Shown here: in pieces, positions 1 to 8,247 of the stretch
Layout of the letters: each line of letters begins with the position of its first letter
How positions within the stretch are numbered: the stretch's first letter is position 1
Assembly (NCBI GenBank): GCA_042089915.1
Contig: JBELJZ010000018.1
Location: 1 to 50,427 of the forward strand
Source: UBA8752 sp002172485
Lineage (GTDB): Bacteria > Bacteroidota > Bacteroidia > Flavobacteriales_D > Sanyastnellaceae
DNA: 50,427 bases
Direction: 5' to 3'
The notes under the pieces: model-generated
What the model was told of the DNA's origin: nothing
What the model saw: only the letters and a program-made list of their open reading frames with translations
Database searches by the model: none
Position numbers and translations under genes: made by a program

Positions 1-336
1 GGCGTCCAACCTCCAAGTGACCACGTGTTTTGGGCCCCAGCGCACGCCGGAATGCGCCGTCCAATCCTTGCCGGTCGCCACCCCCATCATGGCATTCACC
101 TGCCACGTCCCTTCAGACCCGATGGCAGCCCGCAACCCAACGGTTCCAACCGATTTCGCAGCTCTCTGGCGCCCCAGGACGCAGGCGGCATCCCAAGTCC
201 AGACCCCCGCCGGTCCCCAGCGCCATCGATTCCACCCGATGGTACCCCTCTGCTGCGCCTCCGCTCGAAGGCCACACAACACACTCAAAACCAACAACAA
301 GTAAGCTGACCGTTTCCTCGGATTCTTCCGGAACAT
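1..336 (-). CDS. N-terminal part of an unrecognised secreted protein (cut by left edge)
   Basis: An open frame of 112 codons starts at the ATG complementary to 334-336 and runs off the window at base 1 without a stop. The N-terminus is a clear signal peptide: basic MFRKNPRKRSAY, a Leu/Val core, then RAEAQQ as a likely cleavage region. The mature part is rich in Trp (9 in 112 residues) and Gly, with alternating polar and hydrophobic stretches such as GTVGLRAAIG and TWQVNAMMGV, which suggests beta-strands of an outer-membrane or secreted beta protein. That is inference; I do not recognise the family. It is divergent from the tRNA-Leu/tig unit. The frame, the signal peptide and the absence of stops make it a better gene candidate than the competing frames here. 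Confidence 0.6.
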   Translation of the reverse strand, partial: MFRKNPRKRSAYLLLVLSVLCGLRAEAQQRGTIGWNRWRWGPAGVWTWDAACVLGRQRAAKSVGTVGLRAAIGSEGTWQVNAMMGVATGKDWTAHSGVRWGPKHVVTWRLDA

Positions 337-421
337 GGCCCGAACATCCACCGTCCGCAAGCGCCCTGCACCTCGGATTCACTTGCGTTGCCCTCGGCTT
401 CGCCACCGTGGAGATGCGGCC

Positions 422-429
422 TATCTTCG
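422..429 (+). promoter_or_regulatory. -7-like box before tRNA-Leu
   Basis: TATCTTCG followed by C resembles the Bacteroidota -7 element TAnnTTTG with one change. It ends 8 bases before the mature tRNA-Leu 5' end, a sensible place for a start with a short leader. The identical 9-mer TATCTTCGC precedes the ppiD-like gene at 23173. I see no clear -33 TTG at the usual spacing. Confidence 0.4.
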
Positions 430-437
430 CGCCCCCT

Positions 438-519
438 GCGGGCGTGGTGGAATTGGTAGACACGCCAGATTTAGGATCTGGTGCCGCAAGGCGTGGGGGT
501 TCGAGTCCCTTCGCCCGCA
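438..519 (+). tRNA. tRNA-Leu(UAG)
   Basis: The full cloverleaf is visible. The 7-bp acceptor stem is GCGGGCG (438-444) with CGCCCGC (512-518), and A519 is the discriminator. The D-loop contains AATTGGTAGA. The anticodon stem CCAGA/TCTGG (465-469, 477-481) holds the loop TTTAGGA with anticodon TAG at 472-474, which reads CUN leucine codons. A class II variable arm and a GGTTCGAGTCC T-arm follow. CCA is not encoded. The trigger factor ATG is only 27 bases beyond the 3' end with no terminator between, so tRNA and tig may share a transcript. Confidence 0.95.
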
Positions 520-546
520 CACTGCACTGTTTACGAGAGCAACGAC

Positions 547-1902
547 ATGGAAATCACCCAGGAAAAAGTGGACGACCTGAATGGCGTCCTGACCGTGAAG
601 ATTCAGCCGGAGGACTACCGGGAAAAGGTGGACGGCATCCTCGAGGAATACCGCAAGCAAGTGAAGATGCCGGGCTTCCGGCAGGGCAAGGTGCCGATTC
701 AATTGGTCCGCAAGCAATACGGCAAAGCCGTGTTGGCGGATGAGCTCAACAAATTGATGGGCGAGAAGATGGACGGCTACATCCGCGAAGAGAAGCTGCG
801 CATCTTGGGCCAACCCATTCCCGCCCTCGAGAACGACAGCGAAGGAGACTGGGACAAGCCCGAGACGTTCACCTTCCGTTACGACATCGGCTACAGCCCG
901 AAAGTGGACATCAAATTCGGCTGGTTCACCAAGTTCGTCCACCACAAGGTGCGCATCGATGACGCGCTCATCGAAGAGCAAATCGGCGACCTCCGCCGCC
1001 GCTACGGCAAGATGTCGGAGCGCACGGAGATTGGCGAGGGTTGCCTCATCGTGGGCGATTTTGTCGAGCTCGATGGCAATGGCGGCGACATTCTCGCCGG
1101 CGGTGTCATGAACGAGGGCACCATCAGCTTGGATTCCATCGAAGACAAGAAGACCAAGGAGGCCCTGATGGGCAAGAGCCAAGGTGCAGAAGTGGAGGTG
1201 GAAGCCGGCAAGGTGAGCCGCGACGCGGAAGACCTGGCCCGCATGCTGGGCATCGATCCGAAGGCCGCGGCCGACTTCAAGAACCCACTGCGCTTCACGG
1301 TGAAGGAGGTGCGCCACATTGAGCCGGCCGAGCTCGGCGAGGAGCTGTACGACAAGCTCTTCGGGGAGGACGTCGTCACCGATGGAGAAGGCTTCCGCAC
1401 CAAGGTGAAGGAGGACCTCGAGCGCATTTTTGAGCGCGACGGCGACCGCGTCTTCCGCCGGAAGTTTGTGGAAGAGGTGGTGGGCAAGCTCAACCCATCC
1501 CTCCCTGAGGCCTTCCTCAAGCGCTGGATCCAGGTGGCCAATGAAAAGCCCATCACGGCCGAGGAGATCGAAGCCGAATTCGAGGAGTACGCCAAGGGCA
1601 TCAAGTGGCAAATCATCCAGAACCACATCATCGACGAGCACGACATCGATGTCTCCGGGGAGGAAATCCAGGCCGAGGCGGGCAATGCCATCAAGGCGCA
1701 GTACGCCCAATATGGCATTCCGATCGAGGCCGAACAGCTGGAGCCCATGGTCGCCCAGATGCTGACCGACCAGAAAGAGGTCCGCCGCGTGGCCGAGTCC
1801 ATCTACGAGCGCAAGGCCATTGACAAGCTGCGCGAACTCGCCAAAATCAAGGACAAAGAGGTTTCCCACGAAGAGTGGATGGAAATCGTGCGTTCCCTCT
1901 GA
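547..1902 (+). CDS. tig: Trigger factor, ribosome-associated chaperone and prolyl isomerase
   Basis: Trigger factor binds the ribosome exit tunnel and shields nascent chains. The 451-residue product has the N-terminal ribosome-binding signature MPGFRQGKVP at residues 41-50. A divergent FKBP-like region follows (about 155-240, IVGDFVELDGNGG), and then a long helical C-terminal arm rich in Glu and Lys. Length fits the family (about 430-450). I start at ATG 547; the frame is open further upstream but that part overlaps tRNA-Leu. No Shine-Dalgarno sequence is seen, as is usual in Bacteroidota. It heads tig-clpP-clpX-mutS (47 bases to clpP), the classical tig-clpP-clpX order. The PPIase domain looks diverged, as in other Bacteroidota, so isomerase activity is uncertain. 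Confidence 0.95.
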   Translation: MEITQEKVDDLNGVLTVKIQPEDYREKVDGILEEYRKQVKMPGFRQGKVPIQLVRKQYGKAVLADELNKLMGEKMDGYIREEKLRILGQPIPALENDSEGDWDKPETFTFRYDIGYSPKVDIKFGWFTKFVHHKVRIDDALIEEQIGDLRRRYGKMSERTEIGEGCLIVGDFVELDGNGGDILAGGVMNEGTISLDSIEDKKTKEALMGKSQGAEVEVEAGKVSRDAEDLARMLGIDPKAAADFKNPLRFTVKEVRHIEPAELGEELYDKLFGEDVVTDGEGFRTKVKEDLERIFERDGDRVFRRKFVEEVVGKLNPSLPEAFLKRWIQVANEKPITAEEIEAEFEEYAKGIKWQIIQNHIIDEHDIDVSGEEIQAEAGNAIKAQYAQYGIPIEAEQLEPMVAQMLTDQKEVRRVAESIYERKAIDKLRELAKIKDKEVSHEEWMEIVRSL

Positions 1903-1949
1903 AAACTCCCCTCGGCGCAGTGACCCTGTCAGCCTAACTTTCCAATCTC

Positions 1950-2636
1950 ATGATGAGCACCCGCAAGGAATTCCTGAAGTACGCCGTCAAGGACCGCGGC
2001 TTCACCAGCCACCACGTTGAAGATTACATCTCCGCCGTCCATGGACCGGAGAACATGACGCGCACCGTCATCGAAGAGCGCCAGATGCCCTTCCGAGAGG
2101 TGGACGTCTTCTCCCGCCTGATGGCCGACCGCATCATCTTCCTCGGCACCGGGGTGGATGACTACATCGCCAACATCATTCAGGCCCAGATGCTCTTCCT
2201 CGAGTCCACGGATCCGACGAAGGACATCCAGGTCTACATCAACAGCCCCGGCGGCAGCGTCTATGCCGGTCTGGGCATCTACGACACGATGCAATACATC
2301 CGCCCAGATGTGGCCACCATCTGCACCGGCATGGCCGCCTCCATGGGCGCCGTGCTCCTCTGCGCCGGAGCCGCAGGTAAGCGGACGGGTCTGAAACACA
2401 GCCGGACCATGATCCACCAGCCCCTCGGCGGCGCCCGCGGACAGGCCAGCGATATCGAGATCACCGCCCGCGAGATCATGAAGCTCAAGGAGGAGCTCTA
2501 CAAGATCATCGCCCACCACAGTGGTCAAGACTACCAGAAAGTTTGGGAGGACAGCGACCGCGACTACTGGATGATCGCCGATGAGGCCAAGGCCTACGGC
2601 ATGATCGACGAGGTCCTCGAGCGCAAGCAGGACTGA
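1950..2636 (+). CDS. clpP: ATP-dependent Clp protease proteolytic subunit
   Basis: This serine peptidase forms the tetradecameric chamber that degrades substrates unfolded by ClpX. In its 228 residues the triad is visible: Ser131 in GMAASMGA, His156 in MIHQPLGG and Asp205 in DSDRDYWM. The substrate-binding strand INSPGGSV lies at 98-104. An N-terminal extension of about 35 residues before the conserved core is typical of Bacteroidota ClpP and probably includes a removed propeptide. Two adjacent ATGs (1950, 1953) could both serve as start. clpX follows after 6 bases, so the two are almost certainly co-translated and work together. Confidence 0.97.
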   Translation: MMSTRKEFLKYAVKDRGFTSHHVEDYISAVHGPENMTRTVIEERQMPFREVDVFSRLMADRIIFLGTGVDDYIANIIQAQMLFLESTDPTKDIQVYINSPGGSVYAGLGIYDTMQYIRPDVATICTGMAASMGAVLLCAGAAGKRTGLKHSRTMIHQPLGGARGQASDIEITAREIMKLKEELYKIIAHHSGQDYQKVWEDSDRDYWMIADEAKAYGMIDEVLERKQD

Positions 2637-2642
2637 TCCGCC

Positions 2643-3869
2643 ATGTCGGACCGCGAAATCAACTGTTCGTTCTGCGGACGCAAGAAGTCCGAAGTCGACA
2701 TCCTCATTGCAGGGGTGACGGGCCACATTTGTGACCACTGCATTGAACAGGCGGATGCCATCGTTCAGGAGGAGCGAGGACAGGAGCTGGAAGCCGGATT
2801 CGACCCGGGCATCCAACTCGAGCGGCCGGCCGACATCAAGCGCTTCCTCGACGAGTACGTCATCGGACAGGAAGGTGCCAAGCGGGCCCTGAGCGTGGCC
2901 GTCTACAACCACTACAAGCGCTTGGCCCACCCGGCCGCGGAGGGCGAAGTGGAAATCGAGAAGTCCAACATCGTCCTGGTCGGGGAAACGGGCACGGGCA
3001 AGACCTTGCTCGCCCGCAGCATCGCCCGGATGCTCAAGGTGCCGTTCTGCATTGCGGACGCCACCATCCTCACAGAGGCCGGCTACGTCGGAGAAGATGT
3101 GGAAAGCGTGTTGTCGCGCCTGCTACAATCGGCCGATTACGACGTCACCAAGGCCCAGCGTGGCATTGTCTTCATCGACGAGATCGACAAGATTGCGCGC
3201 AAGAGCGACAACCCCTCCATCACCCGCGATGTCAGCGGCGAAGGGGTCCAGCAAGCCTTGCTCAAGCTCCTCGAAGGCGCGCAGGTGAACGTCCCGCCAC
3301 AAGGCGGCCGGAAGCACCCGGAGCAGAAGCTGATCACCATCAACACCCAGAACATCTTGTTCATCTGTGGGGGGGCGTTCAGCGGCATCGAGCAGCACAT
3401 CGAGCGCCGGATCGCCACGTCCAGTATCGGCTTCAATACGGGCGGCGACGACCGTCCCGAGACCCTCCTCTCCGCCATTGCCCCGGCCGACCTGCGCAGC
3501 TTTGGCCTCATTCCTGAGCTGATCGGTCGCTTCCCGGTCCTGACCCACCTCGACCCGCTCGATCCACACGCCTTGCGCCGGATCCTGACCGAGCCGAAAA
3601 ACGCCCTCATCAAGCAGTACGAGCGCCTCTTCGAGATCGACAACATCCAACTTCGCTTCGATGCGGACGCCTTGGACTTCATCGTCGAAAAAGCTGTGGA
3701 GTACAAGCTGGGAGCACGCGGACTGCGCAGCATTTGCGAGGCCGTCCTCAGCGACGCCATGTTTGAGTTGCCCGGAAAGGAAGGTGTGGAACAACTGCGG
3801 GTCACTGCCGATTATGCACGCAAGCGTTTCGACGCCAGCGACAAAGGCCAACTGAAGGTCGCCTCCTGA
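2643..3869 (+). CDS. clpX: Clp protease ATP-binding unfoldase subunit
   Basis: This AAA+ unfoldase recognises tagged or native substrates and feeds them to ClpP. The 408-residue protein has the N-terminal zinc finger (Cys8, Cys11, Cys30, Cys33), Walker A GETGTGKT (114-121), Walker B FIDEIDK, and the GYVGEDVE pore loop. The loop in IATSSIGFNTG carries IGF, the tripeptide that docks on ClpP. These features make it ClpX rather than HslU or ClpA. ATG 2643 lies 6 bases after the clpP stop, and mutS starts 4 bases after the clpX stop. Confidence 0.97.
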   Translation: MSDREINCSFCGRKKSEVDILIAGVTGHICDHCIEQADAIVQEERGQELEAGFDPGIQLERPADIKRFLDEYVIGQEGAKRALSVAVYNHYKRLAHPAAEGEVEIEKSNIVLVGETGTGKTLLARSIARMLKVPFCIADATILTEAGYVGEDVESVLSRLLQSADYDVTKAQRGIVFIDEIDKIARKSDNPSITRDVSGEGVQQALLKLLEGAQVNVPPQGGRKHPEQKLITINTQNILFICGGAFSGIEQHIERRIATSSIGFNTGGDDRPETLLSAIAPADLRSFGLIPELIGRFPVLTHLDPLDPHALRRILTEPKNALIKQYERLFEIDNIQLRFDADALDFIVEKAVEYKLGARGLRSICEAVLSDAMFELPGKEGVEQLRVTADYARKRFDASDKGQLKVAS

Positions 3870-3873
3870 GCCC

Positions 3874-6525
3874 ATGGCCGGCGCCAAGGGCAAACGATCA
3901 TCCGCAAAGGGGGTCAAGGAGACTCCCTTGATGGCCCAGTACAACAAGGTCAAGGCACAACATCCCGACGCCCTTCTGCTCTTCCGTGTGGGCGATTTCT
4001 ATGAGACGTTCGGACAGGACGCCGTGAAGGCGGCCAAAGTGTTGAACATCGTCTTGACGGCGCGGAAAAACGGCGCTGCCGCCGAAGTGGAACTCGCCGG
4101 ATTCCCGCACCACGCCCTGGAGAACTACCTGCCCAAACTGGTCCGGGCCGGGCACCGTGTCGCGGTGTGCGACCAGCTCGAGGACCCCAAGACGACCAAG
4201 ACCATCGTCAAGCGTGGAGTGACTGAAATGGTGACCCCGGGCGTTGCCCTCAACGACCAGGTGCTCGATGCACGGGAAAACAACTGGCTCGCCGCAGTCC
4301 ACGTTGTGGAGGAGGGACGTGGGAAAGCCAAGCGGAAACGCGCCGGGGTCGCCTTCCTCGACGTCTCCACCGGAGAATTTCTCGCCGCGGAAGGGGCACC
4401 GGGGGACATCGCCCCTTTGCTGCGCACCTTCCGCCCCAAGGAAACCCTACACCTGCGCCATGGCGAGCCGGAGTCCCTGGATCTCACGGGATACCGCTTC
4501 CCGCTGGACGACTGGGTGTGGCAGTCGGACTTCGCCCGAGAGACTTTGGAACGGCATTTCGGGACCAAAGGGGTCAAGGGATTCGGCCTGGAGGGCCAGC
4601 CTCTCGCGGTCATCGCCGCCGGCGCAGCGCTGCACTATGTCGGCACCACCAAACACGACCGACTCGGCCACATCGCATCTTTGGGCCGCATCGAATGGGG
4701 CCGGAACGTGGCGATGGACGGATTCACCATCCGCAACCTCGAGCTGCTGGTGCCCACCCACCCGGAAGGCACCGCCCTCGTCGACATCCTCGACCGTTCC
4801 GCTACCCCCATGGGCGCCCGGATGCTCCGCCGCTGGATCGCCCAGCCGCTCAACGACGAAGCCGCCGTCACGAAGCGCCACGAGGCGGTGTCCGCCTTCC
4901 TCGCCCAACCCGAGATGCGCGCCGACCTCATCGCGGAACTGGAGCGCATCGGCGACCTCGAACGGTTGCTGGCCAAGGCTGCTGCCGTCAAGATTTCCCC
5001 AGCCGAACTCGACCGGCTTCGCAGGGCCCTCACCGCAGTGGAAGCCTTGCGCCTCATGGTCGACAGCTCGAACGACCCGGTCATTGGCCGGTGGGCCGGC
5101 CGGCTGGACCCCTCCGATGCGGCCCTGGCCCAGCTGAGGACCGAACTCACCGAAGACCCGCCCGGCGTCTTGGGCAAGGGTGCGACCATCGCATCCGGTG
5201 TGGTGAAGGAGCTCGACGAATTGCGCGACCTGCGGGACAACGGAAAAGCCAAGCTCGACGGCATTCGGGAACGCGAGGCCGAGGCCACAGGCATCACCTC
5301 GCTGAAGATTGCCTTCAACAACGTCTTCGGGTACTACCTCGAGGTGCGGCATGCCCACAAGGACAAGGTGCCGGAGGAGTGGATTCGGAAGCAGACCCTG
5401 ACGCAGGCCGAACGCTACATTACCCCGGAGCTCAAAGAACTCGAGCACCGCATCCTCGATGCAGAGGAACGCCTAGAGATCGTTGAACGCGAGGCCTATC
5501 ACAAGCTGGTCACGGCCCTCCATCCCCACTTGCCTTTGTTGCAGGCCACGGCGCGGGCGGTCTCTGGCTTGGATCTGTTGCTCGGTTTTGCCGAGGTCGC
5601 GGAAGACCACGGGTATACCCGCCCCGTCCTGGTGGAAGGCCACGAATTGGAAATCGTCGGTGGCCGGCACCCGGTCATCGAGCGTTGCCTCCCTGAGGGA
5701 GAGTCCTACGTCGCCAACGATGTGGCACTCGATCGCGACCACCGGCAAATCCTGATGATCACCGGTCCGAACATGTCCGGAAAGAGCGCCCTGCTCAGAC
5801 AGACCGCCCTCATCGCCCTGATGGCGCAAATGGGCAGCTACGTCCCTGCCCGCTCCGTGCGGATGGGGCTCATCGACAAGGTCTTCACCCGCGTCGGCGC
5901 GTCCGACAACCTCAGTGCCGGCGAATCCACCTTCATGGTGGAGATGAATGAGACGGCGTCCATTCTCCACAACCTGTCCGACCGCTCCCTGGTCCTGCTC
6001 GACGAGATTGGCCGAGGCACGAGCACCTACGACGGCATCAGCATCGCCTGGGCCATCGCCGAGTTCCTGCATGAGCACAAGGCGTGCCGGGCCAAGACCC
6101 TGTTCGCCACGCACTACCACGAACTCAACCGCATGGCGGAGCGCTTCCCGCGCATCCACAATGCCAACGTGAGCGTGCGCCAGCAGGACGGCAAGGTGGT
6201 CTTCCTCCGCAAGCTCGTACCCGGTGGCAGCGAGCACAGTTTCGGCATCCATGTGGCCAAGCTGGCGGGCATGCCCGGCAGCCTCGTCCGGCGCGCGGAA
6301 GAAGTGTTGGAAGGACTCGAATCCGAAGGGGGTGGCCGCGGCGACAGCGCGCCCGACCAGGGGTCAACGGTTCAGAAAAATGGGCTCCAGATGAGCTTTT
6401 TTCAGCTCGATGATCCCGTGCTGCAGGACATCAAGGAAGACTTGCTCGGCCTGAATATTGACCAGTTGACACCTGTGGAGGCCCTCCTCAAATTGCACGA
6501 AATCCGAAAGCGCGTCGGGGGCTGA
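3874..6525 (+). CDS. mutS: DNA mismatch repair protein MutS
   Basis: MutS recognises mispairs and small loops and recruits MutL. The 883-residue protein has the N-terminal mismatch-reading motif with Phe-X-Glu in VGDFYETF, then connector, core and clamp regions. The C-terminal ABC-type ATPase has a P-loop GPNMSGKSA, DEIGRGTSTYDG (signature and Walker B) and ATHYHEL. The P-loop has Ser where E. coli MutS has Gly (GPNMGGKST); to my knowledge this variant is common in Bacteroidota MutS. The C-terminus (LDDPVLQDIKEDLLGLNID) resembles the MutS tetramerisation tail. It closes the tig-clpPX run and ends 3 bases before the convergent ald stop. Confidence 0.97.
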   Translation: MAGAKGKRSSAKGVKETPLMAQYNKVKAQHPDALLLFRVGDFYETFGQDAVKAAKVLNIVLTARKNGAAAEVELAGFPHHALENYLPKLVRAGHRVAVCDQLEDPKTTKTIVKRGVTEMVTPGVALNDQVLDARENNWLAAVHVVEEGRGKAKRKRAGVAFLDVSTGEFLAAEGAPGDIAPLLRTFRPKETLHLRHGEPESLDLTGYRFPLDDWVWQSDFARETLERHFGTKGVKGFGLEGQPLAVIAAGAALHYVGTTKHDRLGHIASLGRIEWGRNVAMDGFTIRNLELLVPTHPEGTALVDILDRSATPMGARMLRRWIAQPLNDEAAVTKRHEAVSAFLAQPEMRADLIAELERIGDLERLLAKAAAVKISPAELDRLRRALTAVEALRLMVDSSNDPVIGRWAGRLDPSDAALAQLRTELTEDPPGVLGKGATIASGVVKELDELRDLRDNGKAKLDGIREREAEATGITSLKIAFNNVFGYYLEVRHAHKDKVPEEWIRKQTLTQAERYITPELKELEHRILDAEERLEIVEREAYHKLVTALHPHLPLLQATARAVSGLDLLLGFAEVAEDHGYTRPVLVEGHELEIVGGRHPVIERCLPEGESYVANDVALDRDHRQILMITGPNMSGKSALLRQTALIALMAQMGSYVPARSVRMGLIDKVFTRVGASDNLSAGESTFMVEMNETASILHNLSDRSLVLLDEIGRGTSTYDGISIAWAIAEFLHEHKACRAKTLFATHYHELNRMAERFPRIHNANVSVRQQDGKVVFLRKLVPGGSEHSFGIHVAKLAGMPGSLVRRAEEVLEGLESEGGGRGDSAPDQGSTVQKNGLQMSFFQLDDPVLQDIKEDLLGLNIDQLTPVEALLKLHEIRKRVGG

Positions 6526-6528
6526 CCC

Positions 6529-7749
6529 TCACTCGTACGCCGCAAGCAGCAACCGCAAGTCCTTGTAGGGCCAGTCGAACGCTTCGGCCAGGTCCTGGTT
6601 GACCACGTTGCCCCGGAAGAGATACAAGCCGCTTCGGATCATCGGGCTGTGCTCCAGACCGGCTGTGATGCCGCCGTATTGGCCCACCTTCTGGAGCAAG
6701 GGACCAAGCTGGTTGGACAATGCCATGGTGGCAGTCCGGGGAACGCGGCTCGGAATGTTGGCCACACCGTAATGGGTCACACCGTGCTCAACAAAGACAG
6801 GGTCTTGATGGTTGGTGAGGCGCGATGTCTCAAAACATCCTCCGCTGTCGATGCTGACATCCACCACGATGGACCCTTCCCTCATGCCTTGTACCATGGC
6901 TTCCGTCACGATCATGGGGGTGCGGCCATGCTGGGGACGTACAGCACCGATGGCCACGTTGGCGTTGGCCAAGGACTCGCGCAAGATCTTGGGGTGGAAG
7001 GTACTGGTCCACAATTGCCCTCCGATTTCACCCCGCAAGCGGCGGAGGCGATACGGACTGGCGTCAAAAACGCGCACGGAGGCCCCGAGGCCGATGGCGG
7101 CCCGGGTGGCGAATTCACCCACCGTTCCCGCCCCGATGATGACCACCTCGGTCGGGGCCACTCCGGTCATGCCGCCCATCATGGAGCCGTTGCCATACTC
7201 GGGATGAGCCAAGTACTCGCCCGCAACCAAAATGCTCGTGGTGCCGGCAATTTCTCCCATCGCGCGGACCAGCGGGAAAATGCCCGTCCGATCCTGCATG
7301 AAATCCCATGCCACCGCCGTCATCTTGCGCTCCATCATCTTTTCGATGGTCCGCTCGGGGTGGGTGGCGAGTTGCAGTCCGCTGAAAATCGTCTGGCGGT
7401 CCCGCATGTGCTCCAGCTCCGCCTCTTGCGGCGGGGCCACCTTCAGAATGATGTCGTTGGCGTAGACGGACGCCGCATCCGGTGCAATCCGCGCCCCAGC
7501 TTCGCTGTAATCGGCGTCCGAGAATTGCGCGTGGATGCCGGCACCGGTCTCGACCACCACTTCATGGCCGTGGGCCACGAGGACACCCACTGCATCGGGA
7601 TCCAATGCCACGCGGCGCTCCTGCAACACGACTTCCTTCGGAATGCCGACGCGCAGGCTCTGGTCACTGGTGGGCAACTTGAGGGCTTTCTCCTGAGGAG
7701 AAAGGGCAGCTTGGAAGGCCAGCTGGCGGATGCGTTCCTTGGTTTCCAC
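6529..7749 (-). CDS. ald: Alanine dehydrogenase / transhydrogenase-alpha family protein
   Basis: The family catalyses NAD-dependent interconversion of L-alanine and pyruvate. The 406-residue product has VGIPKE near residue 34, ILKVAPP with the expected catalytic-type Lys, and a Rossmann fold VIIGAGTVGEFA. It ends with the GLYLFRGNVVN type tail. It is about 35 residues longer at the N-terminus than classical Ald, as in other Bacteroidota homologues. Where classical enzymes carry His in FTYLHLA, this one has FSGLQLAT, so the catalytic His is Gln and activity should not be assumed. The start is GTG at 7749 and no better ATG exists. It is the last gene of porX-tsaE-ald, 24 bases after tsaE. Confidence 0.8.
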   Translation of the reverse strand: METKERIRQLAFQAALSPQEKALKLPTSDQSLRVGIPKEVVLQERRVALDPDAVGVLVAHGHEVVVETGAGIHAQFSDADYSEAGARIAPDAASVYANDIILKVAPPQEAELEHMRDRQTIFSGLQLATHPERTIEKMMERKMTAVAWDFMQDRTGIFPLVRAMGEIAGTTSILVAGEYLAHPEYGNGSMMGGMTGVAPTEVVIIGAGTVGEFATRAAIGLGASVRVFDASPYRLRRLRGEIGGQLWTSTFHPKILRESLANANVAIGAVRPQHGRTPMIVTEAMVQGMREGSIVVDVSIDSGGCFETSRLTNHQDPVFVEHGVTHYGVANIPSRVPRTATMALSNQLGPLLQKVGQYGGITAGLEHSPMIRSGLYLFRGNVVNQDLAEAFDWPYKDLRLLLAAYE

Positions 7750-7768
7750 GATGGGGGCGGTTGAAGGT

Positions 7769-7776
7769 GGAATTTA
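7769..7776 (-). promoter_or_regulatory. Possible -7-like box before ald
   Basis: On the minus strand the sequence reads TAAATTCC, one base from the TAnnTTCG form seen elsewhere in the window. It lies 19 bases before the GTG start of ald and overlaps the tsaE stop codon. It could give ald its own transcript in addition to read-through from porX-tsaE. Weak evidence. Confidence 0.25.
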
Positions 7777-8247
7777 ATCGGATTCCCGTTGCCAGAGCGA
7801 GGCGAGGCGAAGGTCATCCGGGAGTTGCTCGATGCGCAAGAGCAAGGCGTCCACCGGAAAATGATCTGCTGCCCGTTCCGGCCATTCGACAAACGTCAAG
7901 GCATCGGCGTCGTCTATGAGTTCTTCCCAACCGAGTCCATGCAGCTCCGTAGGGTGCTCAATGCGGTACAAATCGAGGTGGCGAATGACCCGTTTGGGCC
8001 CTTCTGTTTCCAACGGCAGGGGGTAACTCTGGCACAAGGCAAACGTTGGACTGGACGCCGCATCGAGGGCGTTGAAATGCCGGGCCATGGCCGACACCAA
8101 CGTCGTCTTTCCCGTCCCCATGGGTGCCTGCAGGGCCACGATATCGCCCCACTCCAAACAGGCCTCGAGGTCGGACACCACGTTGGTCAACCCTTTCAGG
8201 TCATACGGCGCAGAACGCCAGATGCAACGGAGGCTGACATCGCTCAT
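7774..8247 (-). CDS. tsaE: tRNA t6A biosynthesis ATPase TsaE
   Basis: TsaE is the small P-loop ATPase that works with TsaB and TsaD to place threonylcarbamoyl on A37 of ANN-decoding tRNAs. The 157-residue protein has Walker A APMGTGKTT (about 41-49) and the family motifs SSPTF followed by HLDLYRIEHPTEL and FVEWPERA. Length and order fit. Its ATG overlaps the porX stop (ATGA), so translation is probably coupled to porX. The N-terminal 20 residues are less conserved, but no alternative ATG is present. Confidence 0.93.
   Translation of the reverse strand: MSDVSLRCIWRSAPYDLKGLTNVVSDLEACLEWGDIVALQAPMGTGKTTLVSAMARHFNALDAASSPTFALCQSYPLPLETEGPKRVIRHLDLYRIEHPTELHGLGWEELIDDADALTFVEWPERAADHFPVDALLLRIEQLPDDLRLASLWQRESD

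Noticed and set aside
30..743. Plus-strand frame covering the left edge, tRNA-Leu and the start of tig
   Set aside because: It reads through a tRNA and into tig in another frame; its Pro/Arg-rich composition has no domain.
421..1869. A 482-codon open frame on the minus strand opposite tig
   Set aside because: It is the antisense shadow of a certain gene. In GC-rich DNA with strong third-position bias long antisense frames are expected; it also crosses tRNA-Leu and its translation has no recognisable domain.
1929..2930. Long minus-strand frame opposite clpP and clpX
   Set aside because: Antisense to two clear genes, with no start context or domain; same bias effect.
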